This document shows, piece after piece, positions 33,989 to 43,452 of a stretch of 64,000 bases of DNA. A program made the translations under genes and the position numbers. The stretch is taken from assembly GCF_000420865.1 (NCBI RefSeq), contig NZ_ATVT01000003.1:248001-312000 (forward strand). Reading direction: 5' to 3'. This stretch comes from Butyrivibrio sp. XPD2006 (GTDB taxonomy: Bacteria > Bacillota > Clostridia > Lachnospirales > Lachnospiraceae). Each line of letters begins with the position of its first letter. The first letter of the stretch is position 1. Below the pieces are notes generated by a model. The model had not been told where the DNA came from and ran no database searches. It saw nothing but the letters and a program-made list of their open reading frames with translations.

Positions 33989-36568
33989 ATGAAAAAAATA
34001 AGATTTGGTCTAAAGATCGATTGGAAGAGGATTTACTCCGTTGTTTTTCCTGCGAGCATTAGTGGTACGGATTCTTTAGTTGATTATCTTTTCAGGGTTA
34101 TCATATTTCTTTTCCCGTTATATACATATCAGACTAAGGCGCTGATGGGATTATCCGGCAAGGATATTCTTGTGGGCATTGTTGTGCTACTTCTGGGGCT
34201 TAGGTGCCTTTACAGATTTATCAAGGAAAAAGAGATTGTGAACATAACATCGGATTACAGAATGGCGTTTGCAGTTGTCATATTCCTTCTTATCCTGTTT
34301 AACTTTGGTAGGCAGTTCATATCCAATAATAAGGAGATGCCTCATACATATCTGTATATTGAAGCAATACTTCTTTTGTTCTGCTCTTTATATATAAATA
34401 AAAACAGCACATTGCACAGGTATTATCTTCAGCTCATGACAGCATCCTTTGCGCTAGTGTACCTTAGCATGTACAGATACATATTTACTGCAACGGCAAC
34501 AATTCTCGGCGGGGAAAATCTTCTAAAAAGTCCAAGATCTTTAATCCCACTTCTCATGCTTTCTGTACTGGCCGGTTCTGTCCTTTATTTGAGTGAGCAG
34601 AATGACAGGATGCAAAAACTCTATCTGGTGGCAGTAGCAGCCGGGCTTGTCCTTTTCTTTCTCTATGGCGATATGATGGCATTTTGCATTATGATGCTCC
34701 TTATAATGGGACTTTCATTTATAAAAGAGCCAACATCCCCAAATATGAAAAAGAGCATTATCCTCATATTCCTATATGGATTTTGCGCTTCAAATGCGCC
34801 TCTTCTGACATATTTTGGAGCAAAGGGAATTACAAGGGAGTTTGACCTTGAGTATAGTATCTACATAGATATCGTGATAGCTGTCGCCGGGCTTTTAGTG
34901 AGCAGTTTCTGGGAAAAGATGGAAGGAAAAGAACAGGATGAGAAGGATGGTTATGCCGCTGCACTTTCAGCAAGATGCAGAGGGATCATGCTGATCATAA
35001 GCGCGGTACTATTCATAGCTTTCATATTTGGAAGCAAAGGTGCGGGACTTCAGAAATCAGTCGGAGGTAAGGCACTGTATGGAGTAACAAACGGTCTTTG
35101 GGAGTCGGTCAAGGGTTCATCCGGAGAGATATGGCATGTTCTGCAGGTGTATGGAGTTATTGGAGTAGCTGTTCTGGTGGCCCTGATGAGCATCGCGCTA
35201 TACAGAGTGGCAGATATATATAAGGATCCTGAATGCAGTGAGGTGGAAAAGGGGTATCTTGCAATTACAGTTCTTTTCCTGGCACAGAGCCTGTTTTACC
35301 CATTTTCAAGTGCTTCCCTTCCAATATATGCGATCCTGGTTGGATTGGCTTTGAAACTTGCAGTACAGGAAAAAGAGGTTGCCGGCGAATTGCAGAGCAA
35401 TGAAAAAATAGCAGATAAGAAAGCTGCCTGGAATTTGCATCTGCAGCGAGGTGCGATGGTGCTGGGATATATTACTGAGTCAGCGCTTGCTGCAGGACTT
35501 ATAGTGCTGCTGGTGGCAGGTGTATACAGATTTATCAATCCTGTAGATAGCGCAGGAGCAGTCGAATCAATGGTTCAGGTTGCGATAGATGAGAGGCAGG
35601 AACAACTTCTTGCTGCGGAACTTGCCAATGCAGAGTCTAAAACTATCACGGAGCCCGAAGAGCAAGGCGAGTCTGATGAACAGACAGGTGGTGGGATAGG
35701 GACAATTCCCAATGCCTGGACAGCACAGAAGACACAGGCAGATGATCAAACGCAGGCAGAGCAAGATGCGCAGACAGAATCCCTATCACAATGGGAGCAG
35801 GAGCTTGAGGAAGAACAGGCTGGTGATGATCAGCAGATCCCGAAAGAAGAACCTGAAGATCAAGAGGCCCCGGTAGGAGATCCGGATCCCGGAGTAAGCG
35901 GCGGAGATTACCACATTTACGATCCTAAGGCTTCGTATGCGACTGTAGATGAAGTGGTCACCGGAGCAAACGGAGTTGTTAATTTGAGATCCATTCCCAG
36001 TATCGGTGCGGATTCTGTGGTGGTTCATCCACTGGAAACAGGGGAAACTGTAACAAGAACTGCCATAGGTGAAAACGGCTGGTCAAAGGTAAACTACAAC
36101 GGGCGGGAGCTCTATGCTGTTACCGAGTTTTTGACGGTTTATACGGAGCCTGAGCAGCAGGCAGAAGAACCCGGACAGGAAGAAGAGGCAGAGAACGAAC
36201 AGGAGGCTGCTCCGGAGGATGGTCAAAAGGAGCAGAACACTCAGCAGCAGGCACAGAAACAAAAGCCACAGCAAAAGGCGGGGTATTCGGTTCAGTGGAC
36301 TGAAGATAACAGGAAGTGTTCAATCTGGAGCGCAGGAGTTTTGCAGGGAACCCTGACCATTACTGATGGAGAGGGAACACCTCAGACTATTACATATTAC
36401 GGGACCTACAATCAGGGGAGTGAGAGGGAACAGAAGAAATACTTTAATCTCTCGGTGCCTCAGGGAGATGGCACTTCGGTCATAAATGTTGATCCGGGAT
36501 TTATAGCAGCCATCAAGGATATGGGATATTCCGGAGTCTATTTAAACAAGCAGATACATAACTGGTAA
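33989..36568 (+). CDS. O-antigen polymerase/ligase-like membrane protein fused to an SH3b domain
   Basis: 859 residues. About 13 membrane helices fill residues 30-520, including the outer-loop pattern SGEIWHVLQVYGVIGVAVLV near 380-400 that resembles the conserved region of WaaL/Wzy-type O-antigen ligases and polymerases. A Gln/Glu-rich linker (about 530-640) leads to a clear SH3b domain near 650-715 (VVNLRSIPSIGADSV, ENGWSKVNYNGRELYAVTEF). A second Glu/Gln-rich stretch and a small beta domain (about 765-859) end the protein. It may join glycan to, or polymerise it beside, the cell wall while the SH3b domain holds the wall; that is inference. The repeat protein gene follows after 13 bases. Confidence 0.7.
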   Translation: MKKIRFGLKIDWKRIYSVVFPASISGTDSLVDYLFRVIIFLFPLYTYQTKALMGLSGKDILVGIVVLLLGLRCLYRFIKEKEIVNITSDYRMAFAVVIFLLILFNFGRQFISNNKEMPHTYLYIEAILLLFCSLYINKNSTLHRYYLQLMTASFALVYLSMYRYIFTATATILGGENLLKSPRSLIPLLMLSVLAGSVLYLSEQNDRMQKLYLVAVAAGLVLFFLYGDMMAFCIMMLLIMGLSFIKEPTSPNMKKSIILIFLYGFCASNAPLLTYFGAKGITREFDLEYSIYIDIVIAVAGLLVSSFWEKMEGKEQDEKDGYAAALSARCRGIMLIISAVLFIAFIFGSKGAGLQKSVGGKALYGVTNGLWESVKGSSGEIWHVLQVYGVIGVAVLVALMSIALYRVADIYKDPECSEVEKGYLAITVLFLAQSLFYPFSSASLPIYAILVGLALKLAVQEKEVAGELQSNEKIADKKAAWNLHLQRGAMVLGYITESALAAGLIVLLVAGVYRFINPVDSAGAVESMVQVAIDERQEQLLAAELANAESKTITEPEEQGESDEQTGGGIGTIPNAWTAQKTQADDQTQAEQDAQTESLSQWEQELEEEQAGDDQQIPKEEPEDQEAPVGDPDPGVSGGDYHIYDPKASYATVDEVVTGANGVVNLRSIPSIGADSVVVHPLETGETVTRTAIGENGWSKVNYNGRELYAVTEFLTVYTEPEQQAEEPGQEEEAENEQEAAPEDGQKEQNTQQQAQKQKPQQKAGYSVQWTEDNRKCSIWSAGVLQGTLTITDGEGTPQTITYYGTYNQGSEREQKKYFNLSVPQGDGTSVINVDPGFIAAIKDMGYSGVYLNKQIHNW

Positions 36569-36581
36569 TAAGGCAGATTTC

Positions 36582-38327
36582 ATGGATAAGTCAGAGCAGA
36601 AAATAATCAAAAATCAAAACAGAAAAAAGTTTATATCACAGACGGCACTTTTAGTGGTGGTGACAGCAGTGTTTCTCACAGTGCTGTGTGGAGGATTGTT
36701 TGCCGTATTTAAGACCTACACAATTTCTTTTGACCTGGGAGACGGAAGTGAAGTGCTGACACAGACATATGGGATCGGCTCGGGCGAGATCAGTCTTGGA
36801 ATACCTGAGAGGAAAGGCTTTAGGTTTACGGGCTGGACAGGGTCAAACGGCAAAGATCCCAAGGTAAATGTCAAAGTGGGAGCGGGACAGCTTGGAGATC
36901 TTTCCTATAAAGCACACTGGTCTGATAAGCTGGATGTAATATGTGAGGACTGGCTTGTAGACAAAGATGGGAATCTCATTTCCAACATCACATCTGATGT
37001 GGATAAGTTTCTAAAAGCCGGTAACAGCGCCAAGGATTACAAGGTGGTAGACAGGACCATGCAGGTCAAATACGGCTCCAAGATCAATCCCTCCAAATGG
37101 GGGAACGACAAAGGATACAAGGCTTATTCCGATAAATATATTTATATCGGCAACTCGGGGGATACGAAGGTTTCTGAGAATGGAACCAGGGTTTTCAGAT
37201 ATTTTTATCCGGTACTTGATGTGAATTATCTGCTTGACGGAGGAAGTTGCAAGGATGCCGGGGTTAATGATGCGGATGTGGCCCTTTTTGATCTCTATGT
37301 TGATGGTGAAGTGGTAAAAGAGAGGATCAGTGATTATTGTTCGTCTGTTCCCTGCGGATCAACGTATCAGATCAAGCCATGTTGGGTAGGAGTTGAATAT
37401 TTGAGCATGGACGATGAGGATATCACAGGTACCATGGGAACTGACAGAATAAATGTCGATCTGTCTTTTGCCACAAGGCCGGGTGATGTTTCAGTAACCT
37501 GTCAGGACTGGATTGTAGACAAAAACGGCGTCAGGCTGATGGAAATCACAGACGTGGTGGACAGATATCTGGAGGCCGGCAACAGCAATGGAAAACACAG
37601 CGCTGTTCCAAGAAGTATAAATGCCTCTCCGGGAGATGTTATTGATGGCTCACTGTGGGGAGATGACCCTCTGCCGGGAGCATATCATAACAATTACTGC
37701 TATGTGGGCTCATCTCGAAAGATCACGGTTGGAAGCAGGAATGAAACGGTATACAGATATTTTTATCCGGTACTTGACATAGGCTCACTGGTAGACGGAG
37801 CCAAAAAGAATAATACTTCAAAAGTGGCAAAGTTCACTGTTTTTGTTGACGGAAACCCCGTGGCTGAGAATGTCACTGACTATTATGACGGGATTCCCTG
37901 CGGATCTTCATACAAAGTGGAGATAACAGAGTATCTGAATTATGATATTAAGCATATAAGCAGCGCCTATGATGAGGGGGAGATGGGCAATTACGCCAAA
38001 AGCCTCACACTCAGATTTGAGACAAGAGCAGGGGATAACTACCTTATCCTTGAGGACTGGCTTGTTGATGATGATAATAACAGGATCAGGAACATTTCTG
38101 AGGAGATAGATTCATATCTGAAAGATAAAAAGAGCACAGCAGAATACAGGCTTCAGAACAGGACCATCAAGGCCGCTGCAGGAGAGACTATAGACTGCAG
38201 CCTTTTTGGGAACGATGAAAATATCGGAGCATTTTCCGATGAGTATATCTATGTCGGATCTTCGGGAGAAGTAACTGCAGGTGCAGGCGAATCCAGAATA
38301 TACAGGTATTTTCACCTGTGTCCGTGA
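36582..38327 (+). CDS. Membrane-anchored surface protein with InlB-type domain and three novel repeats
   Basis: 581 residues. A Lys-rich cytoplasmic tail and one membrane helix (about 19-43) are followed by an InlB B-repeat-like domain (about 46-114: ISFDLGDGSEVLTQTYG, ERKGFRFTGWTG). Then come about 2.5 copies of a roughly 185-residue repeat at 117-298, 303-482 and 486-577. Each begins (C)EDWLVD-x3-N and reaches YRYFYPVLD, followed by a second half with LYVDGE, DYC/Y and PCGSTY. The last copy stops at the end of its first half. The repeat is not one I recognise. Transcribed with the polymerase-SH3b gene. An adhesin or wall-spanning partner is plausible. The stop overlaps a convergent gene by 16 bases. 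Confidence 0.7.
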   Translation: MDKSEQKIIKNQNRKKFISQTALLVVVTAVFLTVLCGGLFAVFKTYTISFDLGDGSEVLTQTYGIGSGEISLGIPERKGFRFTGWTGSNGKDPKVNVKVGAGQLGDLSYKAHWSDKLDVICEDWLVDKDGNLISNITSDVDKFLKAGNSAKDYKVVDRTMQVKYGSKINPSKWGNDKGYKAYSDKYIYIGNSGDTKVSENGTRVFRYFYPVLDVNYLLDGGSCKDAGVNDADVALFDLYVDGEVVKERISDYCSSVPCGSTYQIKPCWVGVEYLSMDDEDITGTMGTDRINVDLSFATRPGDVSVTCQDWIVDKNGVRLMEITDVVDRYLEAGNSNGKHSAVPRSINASPGDVIDGSLWGDDPLPGAYHNNYCYVGSSRKITVGSRNETVYRYFYPVLDIGSLVDGAKKNNTSKVAKFTVFVDGNPVAENVTDYYDGIPCGSSYKVEITEYLNYDIKHISSAYDEGEMGNYAKSLTLRFETRAGDNYLILEDWLVDDDNNRIRNISEEIDSYLKDKKSTAEYRLQNRTIKAAAGETIDCSLFGNDENIGAFSDEYIYVGSSGEVTAGAGESRIYRYFHLCP

Positions 38328-39910
38328 TCTCTGAGCATCTTAAGGATCTCAAAAATAGCATCTATGAGAAGCAGCATTCCGCAGGAAAGCATGTACCATC
38401 TGTTTTCAATGTCCGGTGTGATCAGAATGTAACCACCCAGGAAAACTGTCACAATGCCCTCAAATGAGGATCTGAAGCGTTCAAACGCCTTGGTGTACAG
38501 CCTGAAGTTAATGACGTTCTGATATGCAAGAGATAGGAATACGATTCCGATTATCATGCTGGAAATGACAAAGAGGGCCTCGGGTTTAATCAGGATGGCC
38601 GATGTCAGAACCAGCAGAATGATGCATAGCATAACTCTTGGTCTTTCTTTTCTGAATTCAAGCCCTGAATCTCGTAGGTGTTTGATGGTAAGTACTAATT
38701 CATAGATACATACTATGAGCAGTGCAAGGAACACCACGGATTCCATTGCAAAATCAGGAAACGCAAAGCAGAGAGCGGAGAGCACAAGGGACAGTGCGAT
38801 CCTTATCAGCTGTTTTCTGTTTATCAGTCCCCATAATCTTACAAACAGTCCCTTTGAATCATCATCCTCTTTTTTTATCTTTTTGACTTTGTTCTTGAGA
38901 TTCAGGGCGTCGTTGCCTGCCATCTTCATTATCAGTTCTTCAAAGGCTGACGGCCCAAGCGCTGCAAATTCTTTTATCGTACTGACGCCGGTCTCGGACA
39001 TGGAATCAAAGAGCGTATCAACGAAGTTCTCTCTTGCCCCCATATCCATACCTTCAACAAATCTCTCAATAAGATCATTTAAAAGATGGCTTTCGGGTGC
39101 GTGATCATCGCATTTTACCGGACCGTCCGGTTCAATTACCCAGGTCTGTATACTGTGCTGAATAAGCGGGTTTGCGGAGCTTTTAATGATAATACTCTCG
39201 CCTGCAGGAGGCTCGAAAATTCGGCCGATAATGGAGTATTCGGGCGTGATCTTGGTGATCTTGCTGAGTATCCTGTAGATGAGGGATTTATCAAGAATAT
39301 CGGGACAAAACCCGGGGCCGTCGTTGAGGTATACATGAAGTAGCTTGTCCTGCTGACTTCCCTCAAGATGAGCGGCAGAATAAAGCGCGAGATGAGCGCC
39401 TTTGGAATGCCCCAGGATATAGACATCAGAGCTTGCGGCATCAACATGCTTTTGAGCATAGGAGAGTGCAAGCTCCTGGGAAGGAACATGAGTATAGCTT
39501 ATCATGAAATCTTCCTTCCATCCGATGATGGTGGCGTCAGTGCCTCTGAATGCAATGATGGTCGGCCCGCCGGGGATAATATAGGTTACAGCTGCAAACT
39601 GTTTGTCCTGGCTGTCGTAGATATCCTGAAAATCCACAAGCTGCACATCCCTGAATCTTACAGATTCTGCGCAGTGTCTTGCAAATTCAAGGTCTTCTTT
39701 TACAGAACCTGCTCTTGTATTTTTTAAAAGACCTTTTGAATCGAGCTCGGATATTGCATCATGAATGGACATGGAATTTCCGCCCTGCAAAACGGGCTTA
39801 AAGTCTATATAGATAAGCTCTGAGAATACCAGATTATCTTCAATTCTAAATTCTCTCTCTGAAAAAGACAGATCACCTCTCCAGAGGATATAATCGGATA
39901 TATGTGCCAT
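38312..39910 (-). CDS. DUF2974 (Mbeg1-like) alpha/beta hydrolase with membrane domain
   Basis: 532 residues. The N-terminal half (to about 270) is an alpha/beta hydrolase: TIIAFRGTDATIIGWKEDF and VYILGHSKGAHLALYSA, with the nucleophile Ser in GHSKG, then YLNDGPGF with a likely acid. This fits DUF2974, a lipase-like family. A Lys/Glu-rich hinge near 345-352 is followed by six hydrophobic segments in two DUF308-like groups (about 365-520). Probably a membrane-bound lipase or esterase; substrate unknown. No strong ribosome site is seen before the ATG at 39910; an internal ATG (MSIHDAISELDS) near residue 47, preceded by GGAAATTCC-type sequence, is an alternative start. Confidence 0.72.
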   Translation of the reverse strand: MAHISDYILWRGDLSFSEREFRIEDNLVFSELIYIDFKPVLQGGNSMSIHDAISELDSKGLLKNTRAGSVKEDLEFARHCAESVRFRDVQLVDFQDIYDSQDKQFAAVTYIIPGGPTIIAFRGTDATIIGWKEDFMISYTHVPSQELALSYAQKHVDAASSDVYILGHSKGAHLALYSAAHLEGSQQDKLLHVYLNDGPGFCPDILDKSLIYRILSKITKITPEYSIIGRIFEPPAGESIIIKSSANPLIQHSIQTWVIEPDGPVKCDDHAPESHLLNDLIERFVEGMDMGARENFVDTLFDSMSETGVSTIKEFAALGPSAFEELIMKMAGNDALNLKNKVKKIKKEDDDSKGLFVRLWGLINRKQLIRIALSLVLSALCFAFPDFAMESVVFLALLIVCIYELVLTIKHLRDSGLEFRKERPRVMLCIILLVLTSAILIKPEALFVISSMIIGIVFLSLAYQNVINFRLYTKAFERFRSSFEGIVTVFLGGYILITPDIENRWYMLSCGMLLLIDAIFEILKMLRDHGHR

Positions 39911-39951
39911 GTTTAAACCTTTGCCATGTGATATATTTACTCATGAAAAGA

Positions 39952-39978
39952 GGAGCTGCAGCAATCAGTTGCAGCTCC
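39952..39978 (-). terminator. Intrinsic terminator of the cheY gene
   Basis: On the minus strand GGAGCTGCA pairs with TGCAGCTCC around a 9-base loop and is followed by TCTTTT. The plus-strand side has TTTATTTT, so it could also stop readthrough in that direction. Confidence 0.8.
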
Positions 39979-40012
39979 TTTATTTTAGCACAGATTATAG
40001 GGCTATGCGGAA

Positions 40013-40375
40013 TTATCCGATAGCTTTTTTAACTGCCTCGAGAACACGGTCAGCCTGGAAAGGCTTAACAATGAAATCCTTGGCTCCTGCCTGAATAGAT
40101 TCAATAACCATTGCCTGCTGTCCCATAGCAGAACACATGATACAAACTGCATTAGGATCTGCAGCCTTGATTCCCTTCAAGGCTCCGATACCATCAAGCT
40201 CGGGCATTGTGATATCAAGAGTTACAAGGTCGGGTTTTAACTCATTATATTTTTCGATTGCGACTTTTCCGTTCTCTGCTTCGCCGGCAATCTCATATCC
40301 ATTCTTGGAGAGGATATCCTTGAGCATCATGCGCATGAAAGCGGCGTCATCTGTAATGAGTATTCTTTTTCCCAT
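40013..40375 (-). CDS. cheY: CheY-like single-domain response regulator
   Basis: 120 residues. RILITDDAAFMRMMLKDIL carries the acidic pair, LVTLDITMPELDG the phospho-acceptor Asp near 54, CSAMGQQ the Thr/Ser switch, and FIVKPF the Lys-Pro. This is a complete CheY receiver with no output domain. Its strongest similarity in style is to CheY of the TM0700/FliM-binding Firmicute type. It is next to the pseudopilin operon, and the CheC-like phosphatase at 4098 could be a partner; control of motility or pilus function is inferred. GGAGG precedes the ATG. Confidence 0.9.
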   Translation of the reverse strand: MGKRILITDDAAFMRMMLKDILSKNGYEIAGEAENGKVAIEKYNELKPDLVTLDITMPELDGIGALKGIKAADPNAVCIMCSAMGQQAMVIESIQAGAKDFIVKPFQADRVLEAVKKAIG

Positions 40376-40445
40376 ATTGAACCTCCAATAAGTATTTTTA
40401 GTTGCGTAGGCTTTAAAGCAATTTTTAAATTTGAGAATTATTATT

Positions 40446-40465
40446 GGTACATAATCTATTGTACC
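40446..40465. promoter_or_regulatory. Inverted repeat overlapping the cheY promoter region
   Basis: GGTACA and TGTACC are separated by eight bases; on the minus strand the right arm contains TACAAT, a possible -10 box about 85 bases before the cheY start. It could be an operator. Confidence 0.35.
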
Positions 40466-40555
40466 ACGTAATTTCAGTTGTGCGCGTTAAATCGTTATGC
40501 AAATAATTAAAATTTGATAAAGTCTCTGAGAAAATTGTTTGAAAATCACGTTCAT

Positions 40556-40957
40556 TTATTTCAGGACCGGAAGAGTGCTGTCATAATTGAAATCGCCGTG
40601 ATTAACAATCTGCCATTGAATAATAGCGTAGGTATTGTCCGAATTGGTTGAGTTGTTTGCGCTATTTGGCTTAAGTGCTACATCCAGAGATTGATTATCG
40701 GTTATTGGTATACTTTCTTTCATTATACCATCTTCTTCGTCTGAAGAATAGCCTGAATTTACTGCTGCAACAAAGGCATTTCCTTGATGACAGGCTTCGT
40801 AGTAAAGTTTTTGTCTCTCGGTAAGATTATTGCTTAAATTGTAGTCTGCTTTTGAGTTTACCAATGTGAGTGTTGCAAAAGAGATTATACTAAGCACAGT
40901 AAAGATCAGGAGGATGGAAGCACTGCCTATATGAGATCCGCCGGATGCTTTATTCAT
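40556..40957 (-). CDS. Small pseudopilin-operon protein with N-terminal membrane helix
   Basis: 133 residues. One N-terminal helix (SASILLIFTVLSIISFATLT, about 10-32) is followed by a hydrophilic domain with NLTERQKLYYEACHQGNAFV. The size and layout resemble minor pilin partners in Clostridia, but the Glu at position +5 expected of a prepilin is absent. The ATG at 40957 has AAAGGAGG nine bases upstream; an upstream ATG at 40993 is inside the previous gene. It is the last gene of the pseudopilin operon, starting right after the stop of the preceding gene. Confidence 0.65.
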   Translation of the reverse strand: MNKASGGSHIGSASILLIFTVLSIISFATLTLVNSKADYNLSNNLTERQKLYYEACHQGNAFVAAVNSGYSSDEEDGIMKESIPITDNQSLDVALKPNSANNSTNSDNTYAIIQWQIVNHGDFNYDSTLPVLK

Positions 40958-40958
40958 A

Positions 40959-41513
40959 TCAATCCGCCTCCTTTCCCAGATAGGTGTCAACATTAAAGTT
41001 TAAAATTGCCAGATTGGGATCAACGTTTTCGGGAAGATAGTCACCTTCAATGCTTCTTACATCAAGAACTGCAATATAGCCTATTGCGGCTTTGCCGATG
41101 AGAGGTACATTGTAATCTGTAACATCTGAATACACTTCACTTGCCTCTTTCACGGAGATATTTATGCTGGCAAAGTAGGCAGCATCTGAAAGTGAATCAA
41201 TGCGTTCCCATTTTTCGTTAAAGAAAAGGATGATATATCCGCTTTTCATGGATGGATCATCAGGGGTGTGAGAGACATATGCGCCCGGATAAAGTTTTTC
41301 CATCTCAGTAAGATCACCGTTTGTTCCGGTAAATGCTTCTGCCAGATTCTGAGACCAGATTGTGGCGCTTGACATGTTCTCGGCTCCCTCAGCCATAAAA
41401 TGCGCAGAGGTAAAAAGCCTTACGCAGACTGCTGCAGAAAGGGAGAAAAACATGATGGCTATTATCAGTTCCATAAGGAACAGGCTTAAGCGTGAATTAC
41501 TTCTCTGATCCAT
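40959..41513 (-). CDS. Type IV pseudopilin-like protein
   Basis: 184 residues. The N-terminus RSNSRLSLFLMELIIAIMFF has a short basic leader and a hydrophobic helix with Glu at the fifth position after a possible cleavage site (after Ser8), the prepilin peptidase pattern. The exported part is mixed alpha/beta with no further signature. Its ATG shares a base with the previous stop (TAATG), so translation is coupled. It probably forms part of a pilus-like fibre with the GspF-like protein upstream. Confidence 0.72.
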   Translation of the reverse strand: MDQRSNSRLSLFLMELIIAIMFFSLSAAVCVRLFTSAHFMAEGAENMSSATIWSQNLAEAFTGTNGDLTEMEKLYPGAYVSHTPDDPSMKSGYIILFFNEKWERIDSLSDAAYFASINISVKEASEVYSDVTDYNVPLIGKAAIGYIAVLDVRSIEGDYLPENVDPNLAILNFNVDTYLGKEAD

Positions 41514-42022
41514 TAGTTACCTTCTGTGCTTCTCTTTGAGATGTATAAAAAGTCTTCGGTTCCGTCTTCAAGAACAACTTCGATTTTGAACAGTTTGGAT
41601 GACACTTCTTCTATGTCAAATGATTTCACTTCCATGATCTTCTGGCCTGACTGAGGGTAGATAACATTCAGATCATCTCTTGCCATGAGTTCCATCAGTT
41701 TCCCGTCGAAATCATATATGTAAGTGTTGTATGATTCGCCGTTTATCTCTTTGCTCATGACAAGAACTTTTTCACCGAAAAGATCTTTTGTGCCAACACT
41801 TCCGTTTATGTCTGACTGTCTAATCTTCTCGGTTATGTATGCGCTGGCAATTCTGTGCGAGTTGTTATTTGCCATGGAGGATACATTTTTCTGATAAATG
41901 GTTGCTCCGATGGCAATGACCGCTAAGGCGCACAACACAAAGAGCAGCATGAGACAGATAACAAAAACGGAATCTATCATGTGCTTGTCTTTTTTATTTG
42001 GATTAAGTGTTGTCTGATCCAT
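41513..42022 (-). CDS. DUF4860 family pilin-operon protein
   Basis: 169 residues. A hydrophilic N-terminus, one membrane helix (about 16-42) and an exported beta-rich domain with RIASAYITEKIRQ and YNTYIYDFDGKLMELMA. It fits DUF4860, found in Lachnospiraceae pilus-type operons and of unknown role; family assignment is from memory. GAGGTAAAG precedes the ATG. It starts five bases after the previous gene. Confidence 0.65.
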   Translation of the reverse strand: MDQTTLNPNKKDKHMIDSVFVICLMLLFVLCALAVIAIGATIYQKNVSSMANNNSHRIASAYITEKIRQSDINGSVGTKDLFGEKVLVMSKEINGESYNTYIYDFDGKLMELMARDDLNVIYPQSGQKIMEVKSFDIEEVSSKLFKIEVVLEDGTEDFLYISKRSTEGN

Positions 42023-42027
42023 AAACT

Positions 42028-42363
42028 TTACCTCAGTATCACTGTGTAATCAGGATAAAGGTTTGCTGCGATTGGCTGGTAGTCGACAAAAAATGTATTT
42101 TTGTCATAGGTAAGTCCGTAGTGCTGTTCCATGTATTCAAGGCTTGGAGGATACATTCCCTCTATTGCATAGCACTGGACTATGTCTCTCGAAATGGCAT
42201 TCTCCAGCGACTCCTGCTGTTTTTCGATTGTGCTTCTGCCGGAGTACTCAACTGCCATAAGAAAGAAGACCACGATCAGCGCAAAGATCGTCACGGAGAC
42301 TATCCTGTAGAACAGTGGTGATGGCGAAAATATGTGTTTTTCGTTATCAAATCTGTTAGCCAT
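42028..42363 (-). CDS. Small membrane-anchored pilin-operon protein
   Basis: 111 residues. A basic N-terminus, one membrane helix (about 20-42) and a short exported part with RDIVQCYAIEGMYPPSLEYM, the typical pseudopilin piece in which a residue stretch 'YPPSLEYL' lies just after the stalk helix. There is no prepilin cleavage motif. GAGGAATACAA precedes the ATG. Likely a minor pseudopilin-like subunit; function otherwise unknown. Confidence 0.65.
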   Translation of the reverse strand: MANRFDNEKHIFSPSPLFYRIVSVTIFALIVVFFLMAVEYSGRSTIEKQQESLENAISRDIVQCYAIEGMYPPSLEYMEQHYGLTYDKNTFFVDYQPIAANLYPDYTVILR

Positions 42364-42375
42364 TTGTATTCCTCA

Positions 42376-43428
42376 TCAGCCTATGGTTGTCATGATACCC
42401 ATCAATGGCAGTATTACCGACAAAAGGATCATTCCGACAATGAGTGAAAGGATGATCACCAGAGTCGGTTCAAGTATCGAGATGAGAGAGTAGATGCGCC
42501 TCTCAGTGTCTTTTTCAAGTCTCTCCGAAACCTGCCTCATGGCCTGATCCATTGATCCTGATTTGAATCCTACGGAGACCATCTGGGCGTAGAAGGAAGT
42601 AAATATATTTGTCTTTTCCAGCGCCTCGGGGAAGCTGTCGCCGTCAAGAAGGAGCTCTTTACACTTCTCGATCTTGTCCTTCATATCGTCATCTGAGGAG
42701 AGCTTTTTGACAAGGCCGAGACCTTCGTAGGTATCCATACCGCTGGAGAGCGTCAGCACCATTCCGCTGGCAAATCTCTCGAGCTCTATGTCGTGCATCA
42801 GCTTTCTTGTGAGAGAGAATTTTCTCATGAGCTTTTTGAAGTTCTCTCTTCCTGCAGAAGAAGAGAAGTAAAGGAAGCATGCGGCGAATATTACGAGAAT
42901 AGCGACAAGTATAATGGAGTACCTGTTAAGCGCGCTTCCCAATGACAAAAGAGATTGTGCAAAGCCGCTCATGCTGGTTCCCAGCTGTGCAAATACCTGT
43001 TCAAAGATCGGGAGGACTTTTGTTATCAGAACAAGCACAACGATCAGCATCATGAATACCATGATAAGAGGATAGCTCACGGCGCTTCTGATGTTGGATT
43101 CGATATTTTCTTCTCTCTCATAGTAGTCGGCAAGAGACTCCATTACGGTGTCCATGTTTCCCGACTCTTCGCCTATGGTGACCATGTGAACGACATAGTC
43201 CGGAAAGGCTTCACTCATGTTCAGGGCCACATGGAATTTTTCGCCGCTGTGGAGAACATGACTGATGGAGCCCAGAAGCTTTTTTGCAGCAGCATCGTTT
43301 GTATCCTGCTCCAGGATATCGATTCCGTCAGCCGGAGCGATTCCTGCCCGCAGCATCAGTGACATCTGTCTGCAAAAGGTTGAGATCTCGTAACTCTTTA
43401 ATTTGCTGAATTTTGCTGTACTGCTCAT
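42376..43428 (-). CDS. Type II secretion/type IV pilus inner-membrane platform protein (GspF/PilC)
   Basis: 350 residues with two GspF domains. The first has FCRQMSLMLRAGIAPADGID and VHMVTIGEESGNMDTVMESL; the second has LERFASGMVLTLSSGMDTYE and AQMVSVGFKSGSMDQAMRQV. Three membrane helices lie near 118-140, 170-190 and 320-345. This is the platform protein that couples an assembly ATPase to pseudopilin movement. No GspE ATPase or prepilin peptidase gene is in the window, so they must lie elsewhere. The ATG at 43428 has GGAGGA four bases upstream. Confidence 0.9.
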   Translation of the reverse strand: MSSTAKFSKLKSYEISTFCRQMSLMLRAGIAPADGIDILEQDTNDAAAKKLLGSISHVLHSGEKFHVALNMSEAFPDYVVHMVTIGEESGNMDTVMESLADYYEREENIESNIRSAVSYPLIMVFMMLIVVLVLITKVLPIFEQVFAQLGTSMSGFAQSLLSLGSALNRYSIILVAILVIFAACFLYFSSSAGRENFKKLMRKFSLTRKLMHDIELERFASGMVLTLSSGMDTYEGLGLVKKLSSDDDMKDKIEKCKELLLDGDSFPEALEKTNIFTSFYAQMVSVGFKSGSMDQAMRQVSERLEKDTERRIYSLISILEPTLVIILSLIVGMILLSVILPLMGIMTTIG

Positions 43429-43452
43429 AAGTTCCTCCATTACGAACCTGAG

